A stretch of DNA of 64,000 nucleotides from Sceloporus undulatus (GCF_019175285.1 NC_056527.1:120367273-120431272), one strand, 5' to 3'; shown: positions 32,953 through 51,859, counted from the first letter of the stretch. Numbers and translations: made by a program. The notes: generated by a model from the sequence alone, not told the origin.

Positions 32953-35900
32953 TTAAGTCGGAATGACGCCGGTAGCAAAGAGGATGATGAAGATGATGAT
33001 GATGGTCACGATGACGCAGATGATGGCGATCATCTTGACGTTCTTCCACCAGTACTTGCGGGCCACTTTCTGCGAGGTGGTTTTGAAGTGTTCGGACTGC
33101 GGTACAGAAACAGAAAGAGAAATTGACTGAGTGATGGCACGTTTCAGATTTAGATGCTTTTAAAATGTTGTTGGATGGCACTGATAATCTAGTATGGAAC
33201 CACTTTAATTGCCGGGACTCACTGCTATGGGATCTTGGGATTTGTAGTTTAGTGGGACATTTGGCCCAGGCCTCCCATCCAGGAAAAAGAGTAGGGACGG
33301 GGCATTGGCCAAAAGGACGTTCTACCTAAATCTTAGGAAGAGCTGCAGACTCACCTCCTCAAGACATCCACAACTGTAGGCCACCCCTGTTTGGATCAGA
33401 CCCCCTCCCTCCTTCTGCAAACACAGACCCCAGACCCACACATCTGCCAGAGTCAGCCAAGGTCTGTTGCTGTGGAAGCCTTAAGATGGCAAGGCTCCCT
33501 GCTTCAAGGAGGAAGTGGCTTAGAGATAACAAATATCGGAGCAGATCAAAGGGCAGAAGCCTGGCTGCATGGGAGGGGGCCCTATATCTATCTCTCCAGA
33601 TTTAATCAGCAGAATGCAAACAGCCCCACCCATTGTGCAGTGCTGCTCTTTGGGCACATGGCCACGGCTGGCATCCCCACTGCTTGCAAAAAAGCTGCCA
33701 CTGCACACCAAAGCCCCAGCCCAAATCAAGAGGATAATATGGATCTGTGCAGACAGCAGACCCTGTTTTTACTTTGGAGGGGCCAAGGTCTGCCTCAAAT
33801 TATGACAAGAGAACTGGCCCCAGGGTGAAGTGGCATCTCCATCAAACCCCCAAAGGACAGGACCCAAACCCCAAAAGACTCAAACTCCCAGAAAAGAGAT
33901 CCCAGCTAAATACCAGGAAGGGCTTTTTCCTGAGGGTAAGGGGTGTTCACAAGTGAGAGAATCTGTCTTGGAAGGTGGTGGATTCTCCTTCTTCGGAGGA
34001 CTTTAAATGGAGGTTGGAGGCCCACCTTCAGGGGCACACTTCAGCTGTGGATTCCAGCATCGGAGCTGGGGCTGCACTAGAAAGCCCTTGGGACCCCACT
34101 GCTATGCTTTCAAGCAAGCACGGTCCCAATACTTCCCCTCCAGACAGAGCTGGCCCTTCTTTGACCTCCGCCGGGTGTCCGCCCAGCCTTGCTCCAAGAG
34201 GGTCTCCCCTCCACAGGCACCCACCGTGGCTTCCAGGTCCTCTGTCTTGTTTCGGAGGTGGTCCAGGTTCTCCCCTCTGGCCAGGATCCGCTCCACGTTC
34301 TGCGTCATGATGTTCTTGACCCCCTCGACCTCGCTCTGGAGGTTCTTCACCCGGTCGTTGGCCATGACTTGGCCGTCTCCGCTGCCAGCCTCCTGCAAGG
34401 GGCAAAGGGAGAGAAGAGGTTGGACTCAGGGGGCAGAGAAGGAAAGCAGCATCGAATGGGGCAACAGAGGGTTTATATTACATTTGCATGGCTCAGAGCC
34501 AGTGTGATGTAGAGGTTTCAGTGTTGGAGGAGGATACTAGGAGATGCTGGGTTCAAATCTCCACTCAGCCATGGAAACAGTGTGATTTTATTTTGATGGA
34601 GGGATGACTGTTCAGACAGTCTCAGAAGAGGGAAGAGTTCCTAAATCTAGAGCAAGCTGAAACTGATAAAAAAGGGGAAACCTGCTCCTAATTTCAATGT
34701 CTGGCACAAGTAAAGGGCTGGGAATGAGGAAACAACTTCAGCCTAGTTTATCTGCCCAAAGCTGCCCGACAAGCTTTAAAAGCCGAGGCTTGAGTCACCT
34801 TAAATTCACCACTATTTAAAGTCCCTGTGTGTTGTTTTAATAAGAGGGCAACAGCTTTCCAAGCCTCTGTAAACAGAGTGACTTCAGCAAAAGGAGAGAG
34901 GTCACAGCCGCAAGGAAGCAAGCGAGAAAGCCAGCCACAGTCTATTATGCTTCAGTCAAGGGTTTTGCCCCAAGAGAGGAACAACCTCCACAAAGGAGCG
35001 GACTGTGCCAGAGCAAGTAATGCCCACGAAGGCTTAGTCCTAATGTGGCCCAAAGGCCAAAAAGCAAAGCCAAAAGTGGGGTTTGGGGAAGGCAGAGACA
35101 AAGCAGCCCACACTGGAGTCCTCAGCAAGATAATGGACACAGCTAGCAAGACCTTTGGCAGCAAGTGGAAGAGGCCTCTCATGAAGCCCAGCAGCCCTTG
35201 GCAGGACCAGAAGTTTCCCCAAGAGTCTATCAAACGATACTTCACCAAGAACAGAGAAAGCGTTGTGTCGTCATGATTCCTAGCAATGTGGCAATACGCA
35301 GGTTGCCCAAGATTTCCACATCATTGTTTCCTGAGCAACTAACAGAGCCAGATGCCAAAAACAGGACAGGAATCCAAGCACCGAAGTTAACTGCCAGCTG
35401 AGTCCTTCCTTCCTCAGAATTGGGAAGCGGACGTTGCAGAGGCTCCTGTGGCCAAGGCTGAAACACCCTTATTTTGGAGACTGGCGCTTGTCTGCTCAAC
35501 CCAGAACGCTTCTGTTGAGAGAAAGGTGGGCACCAGGCAGCCCACCAGGCATGGTTAGACATGTGGGGCTTTGGGAGTCTCGCTGGGGCCAGGGCAGGGT
35601 GAGGTGGAGAGGCCCAGGGCCAAGCCCCCAGGAAGAATGACAGGCCCCATGCAGCATGCGAAGTATGTCAGGCGGGCGCCCAAACCGGCAGAACTACTTT
35701 CGGCAGCTGCCAAGTTGGCAGCAGAATCACGGTGGCTCCGGCCAGCTCAAAGGGGAAGGGACCCCCGCCTCCAATGACCCAGGTAGCCTGGCTAGTGTTT
35801 GGCCACTTCAGAGTCCTCTGGAAAGCAGAGGGAGCGTAGGAATACAAACAGACACTCCTCCGTGGCTCCTTCAAAGCTTCTCTAGTCGCCTTACCTGACA

Positions 35901-38802
35901 AACCCACTTGACCTGTTTCCACATGGGTCAGCATGGAAGGGCAAGAAAGAAAGGCTTGGGAAAGGATTCTCTATCCCGTCTCTCACTCTTTCGTCAAAAT
36001 CCTTCCTCTCCGTTGCCTTCCTCTTGCAAACTTGTCATGGCATAGGCGTCCTTCATCACAACATCACAGCGCAGGCGTGGGGCTATTTAGGCCTCACTGG
36101 GTCATTTACAAGACTTGGGAGCATCAGAAACACTCATGAACATCTCCACCTTGTCCAGCTCCCTTTGCAGGTTCCAAGAAGCGCTCCACCAAAACCCTGG
36201 GCAATGGCTGACCCTCGGCCTTCCAGGCGCCTCCAAAAGAAGAGCCAGCTGGCGAGAAGAAGCATGGCTTGCTTCTTCAAAAACAGCATCGTTTGGGGGA
36301 CAGATGGCACCCTATATGCCAGTTGGGCAGTGACTCCATGCCAGCCTTTAATCCTAAATTTAAAGGTGAACTAATAAGGCTTAGATCCTTTCCAGTTCAG
36401 AACTGACCCTGGAATGGATTGACAACCGAACTGACAACAGACTCACAAATAGCCACTGATTATTACAATTAATTTGGTTTATCTTCTGAGCTTTCTGAGC
36501 AGCTACATAAAGATGCATAAAGTTACGAAACACAAATTCTATGTGTCTAAATGGCTGCACCCACACTGCAGAAATAATCTAGTTTGACTCCACTTTACCT
36601 GCCGTGCATCAATACTATGGAAATCTGTGAACTGTAGTTTTGTGAGACATTTAGCCGCCTCTGTCGGAGTGCTCTGGTGCCACAACAAACTACAATTCCC
36701 TTGATTCCATAGCATTTTGTTAAAGTGGTGTCCAAATGGATTATTTCTGCAATGCAGATGCAGCCAAAGTTCCTTATCAACTGCCAGTCCAAATGCAAAC
36801 AAACATAGTCCCTAGGTCTACTGCAAGAGAAGAAAAGCTGCCCCAAGAGGCACCAAGGAAAGAGAGGTCCATTCACTTACTTAGTCCCTGGAAATCTGTA
36901 CAAACGTCTGCATCGTTCCCTGTTGCCTGAAAAAAGTGAAATGTCTCCAAGAGACGGGACTGGGAGCCCCAAAACCAGGGTGCCACTCCTGAGAGCCCTG
37001 CCAGGTGCGTGGGTACCTCTGCCAGTCACCCTTCCTGCATTCAGACCTTTATCTCCATCTAGTTTATTAGGATCAGCTGACGGCCGGAGAAGAAGCAGCG
37101 GGCAAAGAGCAGCGCGGCAGAGAAGGCGCTGGACTTTGGCTGGAGAGACCTGACACGATTCGCACGAAGGAAAGGAGGCCCAAGCAACGCCTGATCAAGA
37201 TTGCCCAGGAGGCTCCTTTTCCCACTCAGGGCCAGGGAGGACCATTTGAACTCAGAGCCAACAAACCAGCTCTCCCCAGGGCAGGCCTTCTGCAAAGCCA
37301 ATGGTGCCAAATGCTGGGCAAGTTGGGTACCGTTTGGGAATGGTTCTTTTAAAAATTCATTTTAATATTTTTAATGTGGGATTTAAAGAAAATTAAATGG
37401 TATGTGTTTTAAACTTTGTATTTATACACTTGTCCCTCCAGATTCTCTGGGGTCAGGGGCACAAGAGCCCCACCGCCAATATGGGCAAAGCGCAAGTAAG
37501 AAAAACACCGTTTTGACCTGAGAGGAGACCTCTCTAGGAATCTCTGGATCCTCCAGGGCAACTCTGGCCAATGTCCGACAGACACTGACCACGGAACTGC
37601 GCTGGAGGAGCTACAAAGGCCTAGTAGAGTGTTCTCTAGGAACCTATGGGTTCCCTGTGGCAACTCTGGGGCCAATGTCCGAAGACACTGACCATACAAC
37701 TGCGCTGGAAGAGCTACAAAGGCCTAGTAGAGTGTCCTCTCTAGGAATCTCTAGGTCCTCCAGGGCAACTCTGTGGCCAACGTCCGACAGACACTGACGA
37801 TAGAACTGCCCTGGAGGAGCTACAAAGGCCTAGTAGAGTGTTCTCTCTAGGAATCTCTAGGTCCTCCAGGGCAACTCTGTGGCCAGTGTCCGACAGACAC
37901 TGACCATAGCACTATGCTGGAGGAGCTACAAAGGCCTAGTAGAGTGTTCTCTCTAGGAATCTCTAGGTCCTCCAGGGTAACTCTGTGGCCAACGTCCGAC
38001 AGACACTGACCATAGGACTGCCCTGGAGGAGCTACAAAGGCCTAGTAGAGTGTTCTCTCTAGGAATCTCTAGGTCCTCCAGGGCAACTCTGTGGCCAATG
38101 TCCGACAGACACTGACCATAGAACTATGCTGGAGGAGCTACAAAGGCCTAGTAGAGTGTTCTCTCTAGGAATCTCNNNNNNNNNNTAGGTCCTCCAGGGC
38201 AACTCTGTGGCCAACGTCCGACAGACACTGACCATAGGACTGTGATGGAGGAGCTACAAAGGCCTAGTAGAGTGTCCTCTCTAGGAATAATCTCTGGGTC
38301 TTTCAGTGCAACTTTTGCTGAAAGCTGACCATAGAGTTTCCCTGGAGGAGCTAGAGGTTCCTAGAGCGGACATATCCATCCAATCCCTGCAGGATCTCAA
38401 AGGCACCTTTTCAAAATGCTCTTGTTTTGTTTTGGGGTTTTTCTGGGACTCTAAAAGCAGCGCCCATTTGAGAAGACAGTTTCTGGGGGCTCAACTCTGC
38501 AGCCCCGAGTGTTCCTCCTCGTCCCTGGTCCCAATCCCTCCTGGGCGGGCCTTGAGACCAGGGAGTTCTGGGGCTTCTCATCATGGCAGAAGCCACGCAG
38601 CCGGACTCAGCGCTTGGAATCCTGGGATTTGTAGCTCCCCGAGAGAAGGCGAGGTTTCTCCCCGGGACGCCTCTGGGCCAGAAGCCCCGCTCTCTCAGCC
38701 CGGGGCCCTCCGGCGAGGAAGGAGGCCCAGGCCGGACCAAGGGGCCCCCAGGGAGCCCCCGGGAGCCCGGCCCTGCCTCCCTTCCCGAGAGCTGCTCACC
38801 AT
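32953..38802 (-). CDS. VAMP8: VAMP8 (endobrevin), R-SNARE
   Basis: Endosomal and lysosomal R-SNARE used in late endosome, autophagosome and secretory granule fusion. Coding exons on the minus strand are 38802-38800 (ATG alone), 34392-34225 and 33096-32953, giving 104 residues (human 100). The SNARE motif [18 protein letters not shown]...[19 protein letters not shown] is almost the human sequence, with the zero-layer Arg at residue 40. [19 protein letters not shown] leads into an Ile-rich transmembrane anchor ending FATGVIPT. The N-terminus ([15 protein letters not shown]) is a little longer than in human. Exon 1 was set by ATG|GTGAGC in a CpG-rich block and by phase; it is 4.4 kb upstream. 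Confidence 0.92.
33185..33262. mobile_element. MITE family A, half copy
   Basis: ggaaccactttaattgccgg followed by gctatgggatcttgggattt and gtagttt: the left half of the same family, without its partner end. Confidence 0.5.
33890..34075 (+). mobile_element. CR1 LINE 3' fragment
   Basis: The order taccaggaagggctttttcc, gtggtggattctccttctt, cggaggactttaaatggagg is the CR1 3' region. It lies in VAMP8 intron 2 (33097-34224). Confidence 0.7.
34497..34600 (+). mobile_element. tRNA-derived SINE, head only
   Basis: gccagtgtgatgtagaggtt, then B-box-like gctgggttcaaatctccact and cagccatggaaacagtg. It lies in VAMP8 intron 1, about 105 bp from exon 2. Confidence 0.65.
34601..36552. other. VAMP8 intron 1, middle part: nothing recognised
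   Basis: No exon and no repeat I can name. Frames such as 34827-35276 (plus) have no family signature. Confidence 0.5.
36553..36765. mobile_element. MITE family A, copy 2 (complete ends)
   Basis: Ends GGCTGCACCCACACTGCAG and (inverted right end) GGCTGCATCTGCATTGCAG, both followed by aaataatc and a ...gactccacttta / ggacaccacttta phrase. The interior carries ACTACAATTCCCTTGATTCC. Same family as 21789-22006. Confidence 0.75.
37431..38360. repeat. Tandem array of a ~107-bp palindromic unit, with a gap
   Basis: About seven or eight head-to-tail copies spaced 106-109 bp. Each unit has GGTCCTCCAGGGCAACTCTG near one side and an inverted counterpart (gccctggaggagc) about 45 bp later, around gtccgacagacactgac; then acaaaggcctagtagagtgt and tctctaggaatctct. 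Ten N interrupt it at 38176-38185. A diverged, separate copy of the family lies in POLB intron 1. Confidence 0.9.
38176..38185. other. Assembly gap (10 N)
   Basis: Falls inside the tandem array, so copy number is unreliable. Confidence 0.99.
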
Positions 38803-39010
38803 GAAGGAGGGACGGAGGAGGGCAGGCCCGGCGTCGGGGTCCCAGCAGCAGCAGCAGGAGCAGGAGGCCGGCGAGAGGAGCTGGGTCCGGGCCGAAACTT
38901 CCTCCTTCTTCCTCCTCCTCTTGGGCCACTTCCTCCTCCTCCTCCTCCTGCTCTTTCTCGGCAGCCGCAGCAGGGGGCCCTAGTCCTCCTCCCAGGCCCA
39001 GGGCAGCAGC
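38803..39010 (-). promoter_or_regulatory. VAMP8 promoter / 5' UTR, CpG-rich
   Basis: GC-rich block with CAG and CTC trinucleotide runs directly 5' of the isolated ATG exon. A minus-strand ZNF143-like ACTACAAATCCCAGGATTCC-style site (GCTACAAATCCCAGGATTCC) lies just inside intron 1 at about 38612-38631. Longer frames here are compositional. Confidence 0.5.
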
Positions 39011-39243
39011 TCCGCCCAGAAAGGAAGGAAGGAAGAAAGACTGCTGCCTCTCCCCTGCTGCACAGAACTTAGTCAGGACTTCGTGCTGCTCGGGGACTTT
39101 CGACGGGGAGAGAAGGAAGGAAGGAGGGAAGGAAGGGAGGAGAGGAGAGTTCTGCTGCAGGGGCCCTTCCTTCCTCCGTGGGAAGTAGAGGGTCCTTGGA
39201 GCCCCACTGAGAGGCCTGGGCTTCCCCCTTCCTTCCTCTGATG

Positions 39244-39273
39244 CAGGAGAGAGAGAGAGAGAGAGAGAGAGAG
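39244..39273. repeat. (GA)n microsatellite
   Basis: About 14 GA units. Another short GA run follows at about 39380. Confidence 0.9.
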
Positions 39274-39411
39274 GCCAGGAGGGGGATGCCTTTTGCCCCC
39301 GGCCTCGTCCTCCAGAATCAAAGGCCAGCCCTCCAACCACTGGGCCATGCTGCCTCTCCCCATCTACATCAATGGCCCCAGAGAGAGAGAGGGAGAGAGT
39401 GAAGCCTGCAT

Positions 39412-39414
<3 letters not shown>

Positions 39415-39453
<39 letters not shown>

Positions 39454-39665
39454 TTGTTTTATTGATATACCGGCGCTATTCCAAAGATCATAGCGGTGAG
39501 CAGCAAGTCAGCTAATTAGCAAGTCAGCTAATTAGCCCCCAACAGTCTGGGTGCTCATTTTAGCTCCCTCCTGGGAAGGAGGCAAGCCTGAGTCGAGCTT
39601 GGGCCCTTTGGCTGGTCTTGAACTCGCAACCTTCTGGTGGTTTGGAGTGAATGGCTGCAGGACAG
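39415..39665. repeat. (AAT)n tract and adjoining interspersed repeat
   Basis: AAT microsatellite (39415-39452) followed by ttgttttattgatataccgg, a duplicated gcaagtcagctaattag, and a tRNA-like-looking phrase (cttgaactcgcaaccttctg). I read the latter as the tail of an old SINE/LINE composite common in squamates; family not named. From 39666 to about 40450 nothing else is recognised. Confidence 0.5.
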
Positions 39666-40449
39666 GCGTTGAACCCCTGCTGCTCCAGGGCCCGGCTGGA
39701 GGCTAGGGAAGCCCCTGCTGCCCGGGCCTCTCCTTCCTCCGGTCAGCCTGGCAGCGTCCTTGCAGACCCTGCTTGTTCCTTTCTCCCGGAGGCCCCTGGG
39801 ACAGCAAGGCAGGCCCTTGCCAAGGAGCAGGAGAATAGAAAGGCAGGGATGATCCCCAGAACCCTCCTCCTGGAAGTGCCGCCTGAAGGGGGCCAGGAGC
39901 AAGGGACAGAGAAGCCGGCCCAGCAGCCCCAGGGGCCACAACAGCCCAGGGCCCTTCAGCTGCAAGCGGGGCCAGAAGATTTCCGCCCTTGCTTGTCTGG
40001 GCTGCCTTTCATTGGCGCTGTCGATCGACCAGGCCTTCTTTTGGGAAGAGAAGCTCTCTGCCAAGTGGCCGGGATTCGCCTGGAGCCCAGGAGGAAAGGG
40101 GGCCGTCCGACAGGAACTAGGAAGGCAGACAGACAGGGATGCCAAGGCCAGGCTGCCTTCTCTGCCAGCGCTAGAGAAAGCAAGCATGGCTCCTGTGATG
40201 GTGGCTGTTCTTTCCTGACTGGCTGAAAGGAAGCCTCGGGGCTCCCTGGGAGAGAGAGAAGCCTCCGGCGGCCCAGGAGGAAGGCCTCCGTCTGGAGCCC
40301 CCGGGAAGCCTCCTCCAAGCGCCTTCCCCCAAACCCTCAGCAGCCCTGGCTCAGGGCTGCCTTCGATGGGGCCTGACTTGCCAGGGCCTCCCTGCCTGCT
40401 GGAGAGGGACCAGGGTCAGTCCCCGGGGGCCAAGGCCAGGGCCGGCAGC

Positions 40450-40576
40450 AGCAGGAGGAGGGCTGGCCCTTGGCTCCGGGCCGGGAAGAGGAGGAGGAGG
40501 AAGGGCTGCCTGGGGGAGGAGCCTCCCCTCCAGAACCGGACCCAAGCGGAGGAGGAGGAGGAGCCCGAGGGCCGAG
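40450..40576 (+). promoter_or_regulatory. GGCX promoter / 5' UTR region
   Basis: GC-rich, with GGA runs, immediately 5' of the GGCX start codon. No TATA box is seen. VAMP8 starts 1.8 kb away in the opposite direction. Confidence 0.45.
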
Positions 40577-48000
<7,424 letters not shown>

Positions 48001-48781
48001 CCAGTAGTCCTTGCTGCACCGGCCATCACCATTCGCTGCAGCAACAGCAGACTCCAAAGGAGGCCAGCGGAGACAAGCAAGACCCCAAGGACTCCTAGGG
48101 TGGCTGGACAATGGGTCATCTTAGCTAGACCCTTCAGGGAGGCTGGAAGAAGAAGCCACCTCTGTTTTCTGGACTCCTTTTTTTCTCCTTCATGGGGCCA
48201 ACAGGTCTTCTGTAGCCCATGTTTTTTGGGATGGTGATACACAGGTTCAAAGGGAATGGAACGCACTTGGGGCAACTAGAGATTCTTTGGGGTTGGGTGG
48301 GATTGTCAGGGCCAAGAACATGGTTTATCTTAACGCTGTGCCCAAAAGGGGCAGGGATTTTAGTGTTCAATAGCCAGGGACCAAGCTATGGTTTAAGGGC
48401 CTTCTCCCTTGTCCAGAGCTGTCTGGCCATGTCATTGTCCTGCAGGAATGTGTTGCTGCGTGATGAATGGGTGCAAGGAGGAAAGGGGACTTCCATTAGC
48501 AAAAGAGTGGAAAGTGGGAGAGAACAGCCTGAGCTGGCCTGGACCAGAGACAGAAAATGGAGGGTAAAGCACAATGGAAAAGGTTGCCTTAAGCCATTGG
48601 AAAGGCAGCTGGACAGGGGCAGAAACATTGGTCCGGTAGACCTCAGCCATTGCCCATCATTCCCACCTCTCTCTGTGTAAGAGGAACATCTGGCTTTCCA
48701 GATGTTGTTGGACTCCCCTCTTCCCCATTGCTCCAGGTACAGAGCGTCTTTTCATTCTATAGTCAGTATTTCCTGTTTCTT

Positions 48782-48787
48782 ATTAAA
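48782..48787 (+). terminator. Poly(A) signal (ATTAAA) of GGCX
   Basis: ATTAAA about 780 bp after the stop codon, followed by a T/G-bearing stretch. It is the most likely 3' end; the 3' UTR 48001-48800 shows nothing else. Confidence 0.5.
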
Positions 48788-48817
48788 AAGTGCATTGTAC
48801 AAAAGTGCCTATGTCTA

Positions 48818-48940
48818 CCTTCCTCTGAGGCTGAGATAAGGGCAACTTGCCCAAGGTCTCCTGGTGGATTTCCTTGGCTGCATGGAGATTTGAACCCTCT
48901 ACTCCTGGAGTCCAAGAGTCCAACCACGGCGCAGTCTCTA
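48818..48940 (+). mobile_element. MIR-like (CORE/tRNA) old SINE
   Basis: cttgcccaaggtctcctggt, then agatttgaaccctctactcc and gtccaaccacggcgc: the arrangement seen in MIR-type SINEs near their tRNA-derived half (antisense). Confidence 0.5.
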
Positions 48941-49325
48941 CTGACAATGTCTGCATATTAATTAGTGGCTTAACCCACTTTCCTGCCCTCCTGGGAGGCT
49001 TTGAGTGGCATTAGGGCCAGGAAGGCAGAGGCCGGGCCCTCCAAAGTCTTCAAAGCCAAGGGGCTCTGCCGGAGGCGCCTTTCCTTCCGAAAAGGGCTTG
49101 GGAGGCTCTGGCAGGTGAGGCAGCTGCGCCAGGCTGCTGTGGAGCCACTTAAGCCTTTGCCCAGCCTTGTGGTCAAAGGCACCGCCTGGCAGCTGTGAAA
49201 GCAGATCTTAGAACAAAACCCCGGTTGCCAAAAGGGATTAGGAGCAGGAAAGGCAGGTGACGGCCAGCAGGTGCCTGGGATGCCTCCCTCCTCCTCCTCC
49301 GCTTTGCCCTGGGCCTTTGAACTGG

Positions 49326-49502
49326 CTTTGATGCGCTCTAATTAGGGATGGCTGGGAGGAGGGCCAGGCCTTCCTCCTCTCCTCCTCCTTCCCCCTGCAT
49401 TGACTTTGAGCATTTGTTTTGAAGTGGGGATCAAAGGGACTGGCAGCGCCAGGGGGGTCTGGTGAAAGAGGGAGGGAAAGGCAGGCACCCGCCCTATAAA
49501 TA
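49326..49502 (+). promoter_or_regulatory. DKK4 promoter: TATA box and TCF/LEF-type sites
   Basis: TATAAATA at 49495-49502 sits 185 bp before the start codon. TCF/LEF cores are seen at 49430-49436 (ATCAAAG) and, inverted, at 49326-49332 (CTTTGAT); a weaker CTTTGA lies near 49404. DKK4 is a known direct Wnt target in mammals, so feedback control is plausible; binding is not shown. Confidence 0.6.
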
Positions 49503-49686
49503 AAGCCAGGAATGCTCCAATGGCCTGCCAGGGGCTCAGCCTCTCAAGGAACAACCCACCGGCCCCAAAATACTCCTGGTGTGAATGCGGTACGCTCTCT
49601 CTCTGACATTTAGCCTGTCAAGGAGCCAGAGGGACACAGTTAACCAGGGCTGAGGGTGAAGCAGGGACCCACTGGGAGCATTGAGG

Positions 49687-51530
49687 ATGGAAGCTGGGCT
49701 GCTGCTGGGGCTCACTTGCCTCTGCTCTCCTTTGGCTGCTCTGGTGCTGGACTTCAATACCATCCGGGGCTCAGCTGAAGTGTCCACCTCTGGAAAGGTG
49801 AGAGATCCTTCCCCAAGAATCGCTGTAGTTTGTTGTAAACTGCCGTCTTGCCCACAGCCCACTTTGCAGAGGAATCTCCTCAGGCCTCCTTTGGAATGGC
49901 CCTTCCCTGAGAAGCACCTGGGTTAAGATGCTTCCAGTTCCATCTCAGATCTGTCTTTGGCACCAGGCGGACCCTAACTATCTTGGGGGGCATGTCTCAC
50001 CCCGCAGAGCACCCAATGCTTGACCGACAAGGACTGTCCAGTTGGGAGATTCTGCCACAAGACCAGGGAGGAGCTGCCCTCGTGTGCTGCTTGCCATGGG
50101 CTACGAAGGAGGTGCCAGCGGAGCACCATGTGCTGCCCAGGGATGCTCTGTATCAATGGTAAGCGGTGGCCCCAATGCCAGGCCCTTTGCCAAGATGAGA
50201 GTGCAGCAGTTTCTGTGTCCCTGTTAGATGATTCCTGTTAGTGAGCATATTCCACCTTTCAGCTTTATATAAAAATTTTCCTGGATGGGAAGGGTAAGCC
50301 CCTTTTGAGGTCACATCCTACATTTCTGTCCAGGAGGAATTCTAAAAAGCCTGAGTTTACATTTATATGGATGTTTTAACTTTTATTTTTTAATGCCCTC
50401 CATTTTTCTTGGATGGCCTACATTTTGCAGTTCCTTGTCTTCTGTTGTGGTTACGACATCTGGTCACCTTGGGATGCAGGTGTGCACACACTCCCACTGG
50501 CCTTTAGATTGGTTTGAGCAAGGGAGTGGTCAGGCAACCCGAGGGACAAGAGAACAGGAAGAGATTTCATCAACTGGGTGGTTCCCATGTCCACTAATGA
50601 ATCCAGGTCTCAGTCCAAACTTGAATGCTTTGAAATACCTGAGTAGGTTGCCCATGGACTTCATAGATACTGTACATACAAGATTTTGTAGCAGCTTCAG
50701 ACAGGTGTTGCTATTATTCTCCATGCCAGATGTGTGCAGTCAGGCTGAAAGGATGATGCTGGCTGGAGGACGGAAGAAGCCCAATGATCGGACAAGGGTT
50801 GGCTCAAAGGACACAATCCAGCCTCCTCTTCCATCAGGCCGCGTCTTGAAGGAAGGAAACCCCCAAACGCCACCTGGGAAAGGTAAGGGGACAGAGGCAG
50901 CCCTTGCTTGGCTTCTCTGTCAGCTGCAAAAAGGAAGCCGAATTCCTAAATTCCTATAAGGTAGCAATTCCTCAATTTCCATAAGGTAGAGCCACAGCAG
51001 ATAAAGTGGAATCAGGCTGCTATAATTATGAAGGACAGATGCACTTGAGCATTCATAGAGTAATAGCATCCTAGAGATGGAAGGGGTCCCCAGAGGCCAT
51101 CAAATCAAATCCAGCCAGAGAAGGAAACCCTTCTGGGCCACTGGTTCCCTTGTCCAACTGCTCTCACCCACAAGAAGCTCTTTCAATGTTGCATCAAAAT
51201 CTGCTCTCCTGAAAGACTGCTTCCAAGAGAAGAGATTAACAGGCGGATGTCTTTGTCTCGATTGCTTTTTCTGCAGCCCAGGAGGGTGAGAGCTGCCTCC
51301 GTACGGCCGACTGTGTCCGGGGCCTGTGCTGCGCACGCCACTTCTGGACCAAAGTCTGCAAGCCAGTCCTCATGGAGGGCCAGATCTGCTCCAGGCGAGG
51401 GGGGCAGAAGGAAGGTGCTCAGGGCCCCGAAATCTTCCAGCGGTGCAACTGCGGCCCAGGACTGTCCTGCCAGCTGCCGCTTGGTGGGGCACCCCAGCGA
51501 TCCCGCTTGCGAGTCTGCCTGAGAAAATAA
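49687..51530 (+). CDS. DKK4: DKK4, secreted Wnt antagonist of the Dickkopf family
   Basis: Secreted inhibitor that binds LRP5/6 and blocks canonical Wnt signalling. Four exons, 49687-49797, 50008-50158, 50730-50882 and 51277-51530, join to 222 residues (human 224). Signal peptide about residues 1-18 ([18 protein letters not shown]). The first Cys-rich domain starts at [15 protein letters not shown] (residue 41) and ends near [12 protein letters not shown] variable linker is encoded by exon 3. The second, colipase-like domain is [18 protein letters not shown] to [11 protein letters not shown]4 rather than DKK1/2 is chosen for length, the short linker, the phrases SCLRT.DC and GPEIFQRC, and convergence with POLB as in human. 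The stop codon TAA lies inside AATAAA. Confidence 0.9.
51055..51245 (-). mobile_element. CR1 LINE 3' end, antisense, in DKK4 intron 3
   Basis: tcatagagtaatagcatcct agagatgg, then caaatccagccagagaagg and ctcctgaaagactgcttcc. It ends about 30 bp before DKK4 exon 4. Confidence 0.65.
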
Positions 51531-51531
51531 A
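51526..51531 (+). terminator. Poly(A) signal overlapping the DKK4 stop codon
   Basis: AATAAA contains the TAA stop (51528-51530). If used, the 3' UTR would be only some 15-30 bp. I see no better signal in the next few hundred bases. Confidence 0.5.
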
Positions 51532-51859
51532 CAGGCCCCAGTTCGTTCTGTAAAGCAGAACATTTCCTAAGATTGAGAAGATCCTCTGGGCAACAAATGC
51601 AACAAGACCAGAGAAAAATCCCATCACTTCACTGTAACATTGGGCCCCCAGCCATGGCTACCTGGGCAAAGGGATGCCTCCAGGCTGTTCATTGCTTACA
51701 CCAGGATTTGCATGTCTCTCTATGGAAGTGTGCATGTTTAGATCCTGCCAAAACCCTGCTGTCAGTTTCTCGGTTTGGTCAGCATAAGTCAAGAGGTGAC
51801 TTGAATGGTGACAGATACATAGACAGACACACCCAGCCGTGTGTGTCAAATAAGTTTTT

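Noticed and set aside
38411-39340. 309-codon minus-strand frame
   Set aside because: Lies over the VAMP8 promoter and low-complexity GGA/CTC runs; only the ATG|GTGAGC exon end is supported.
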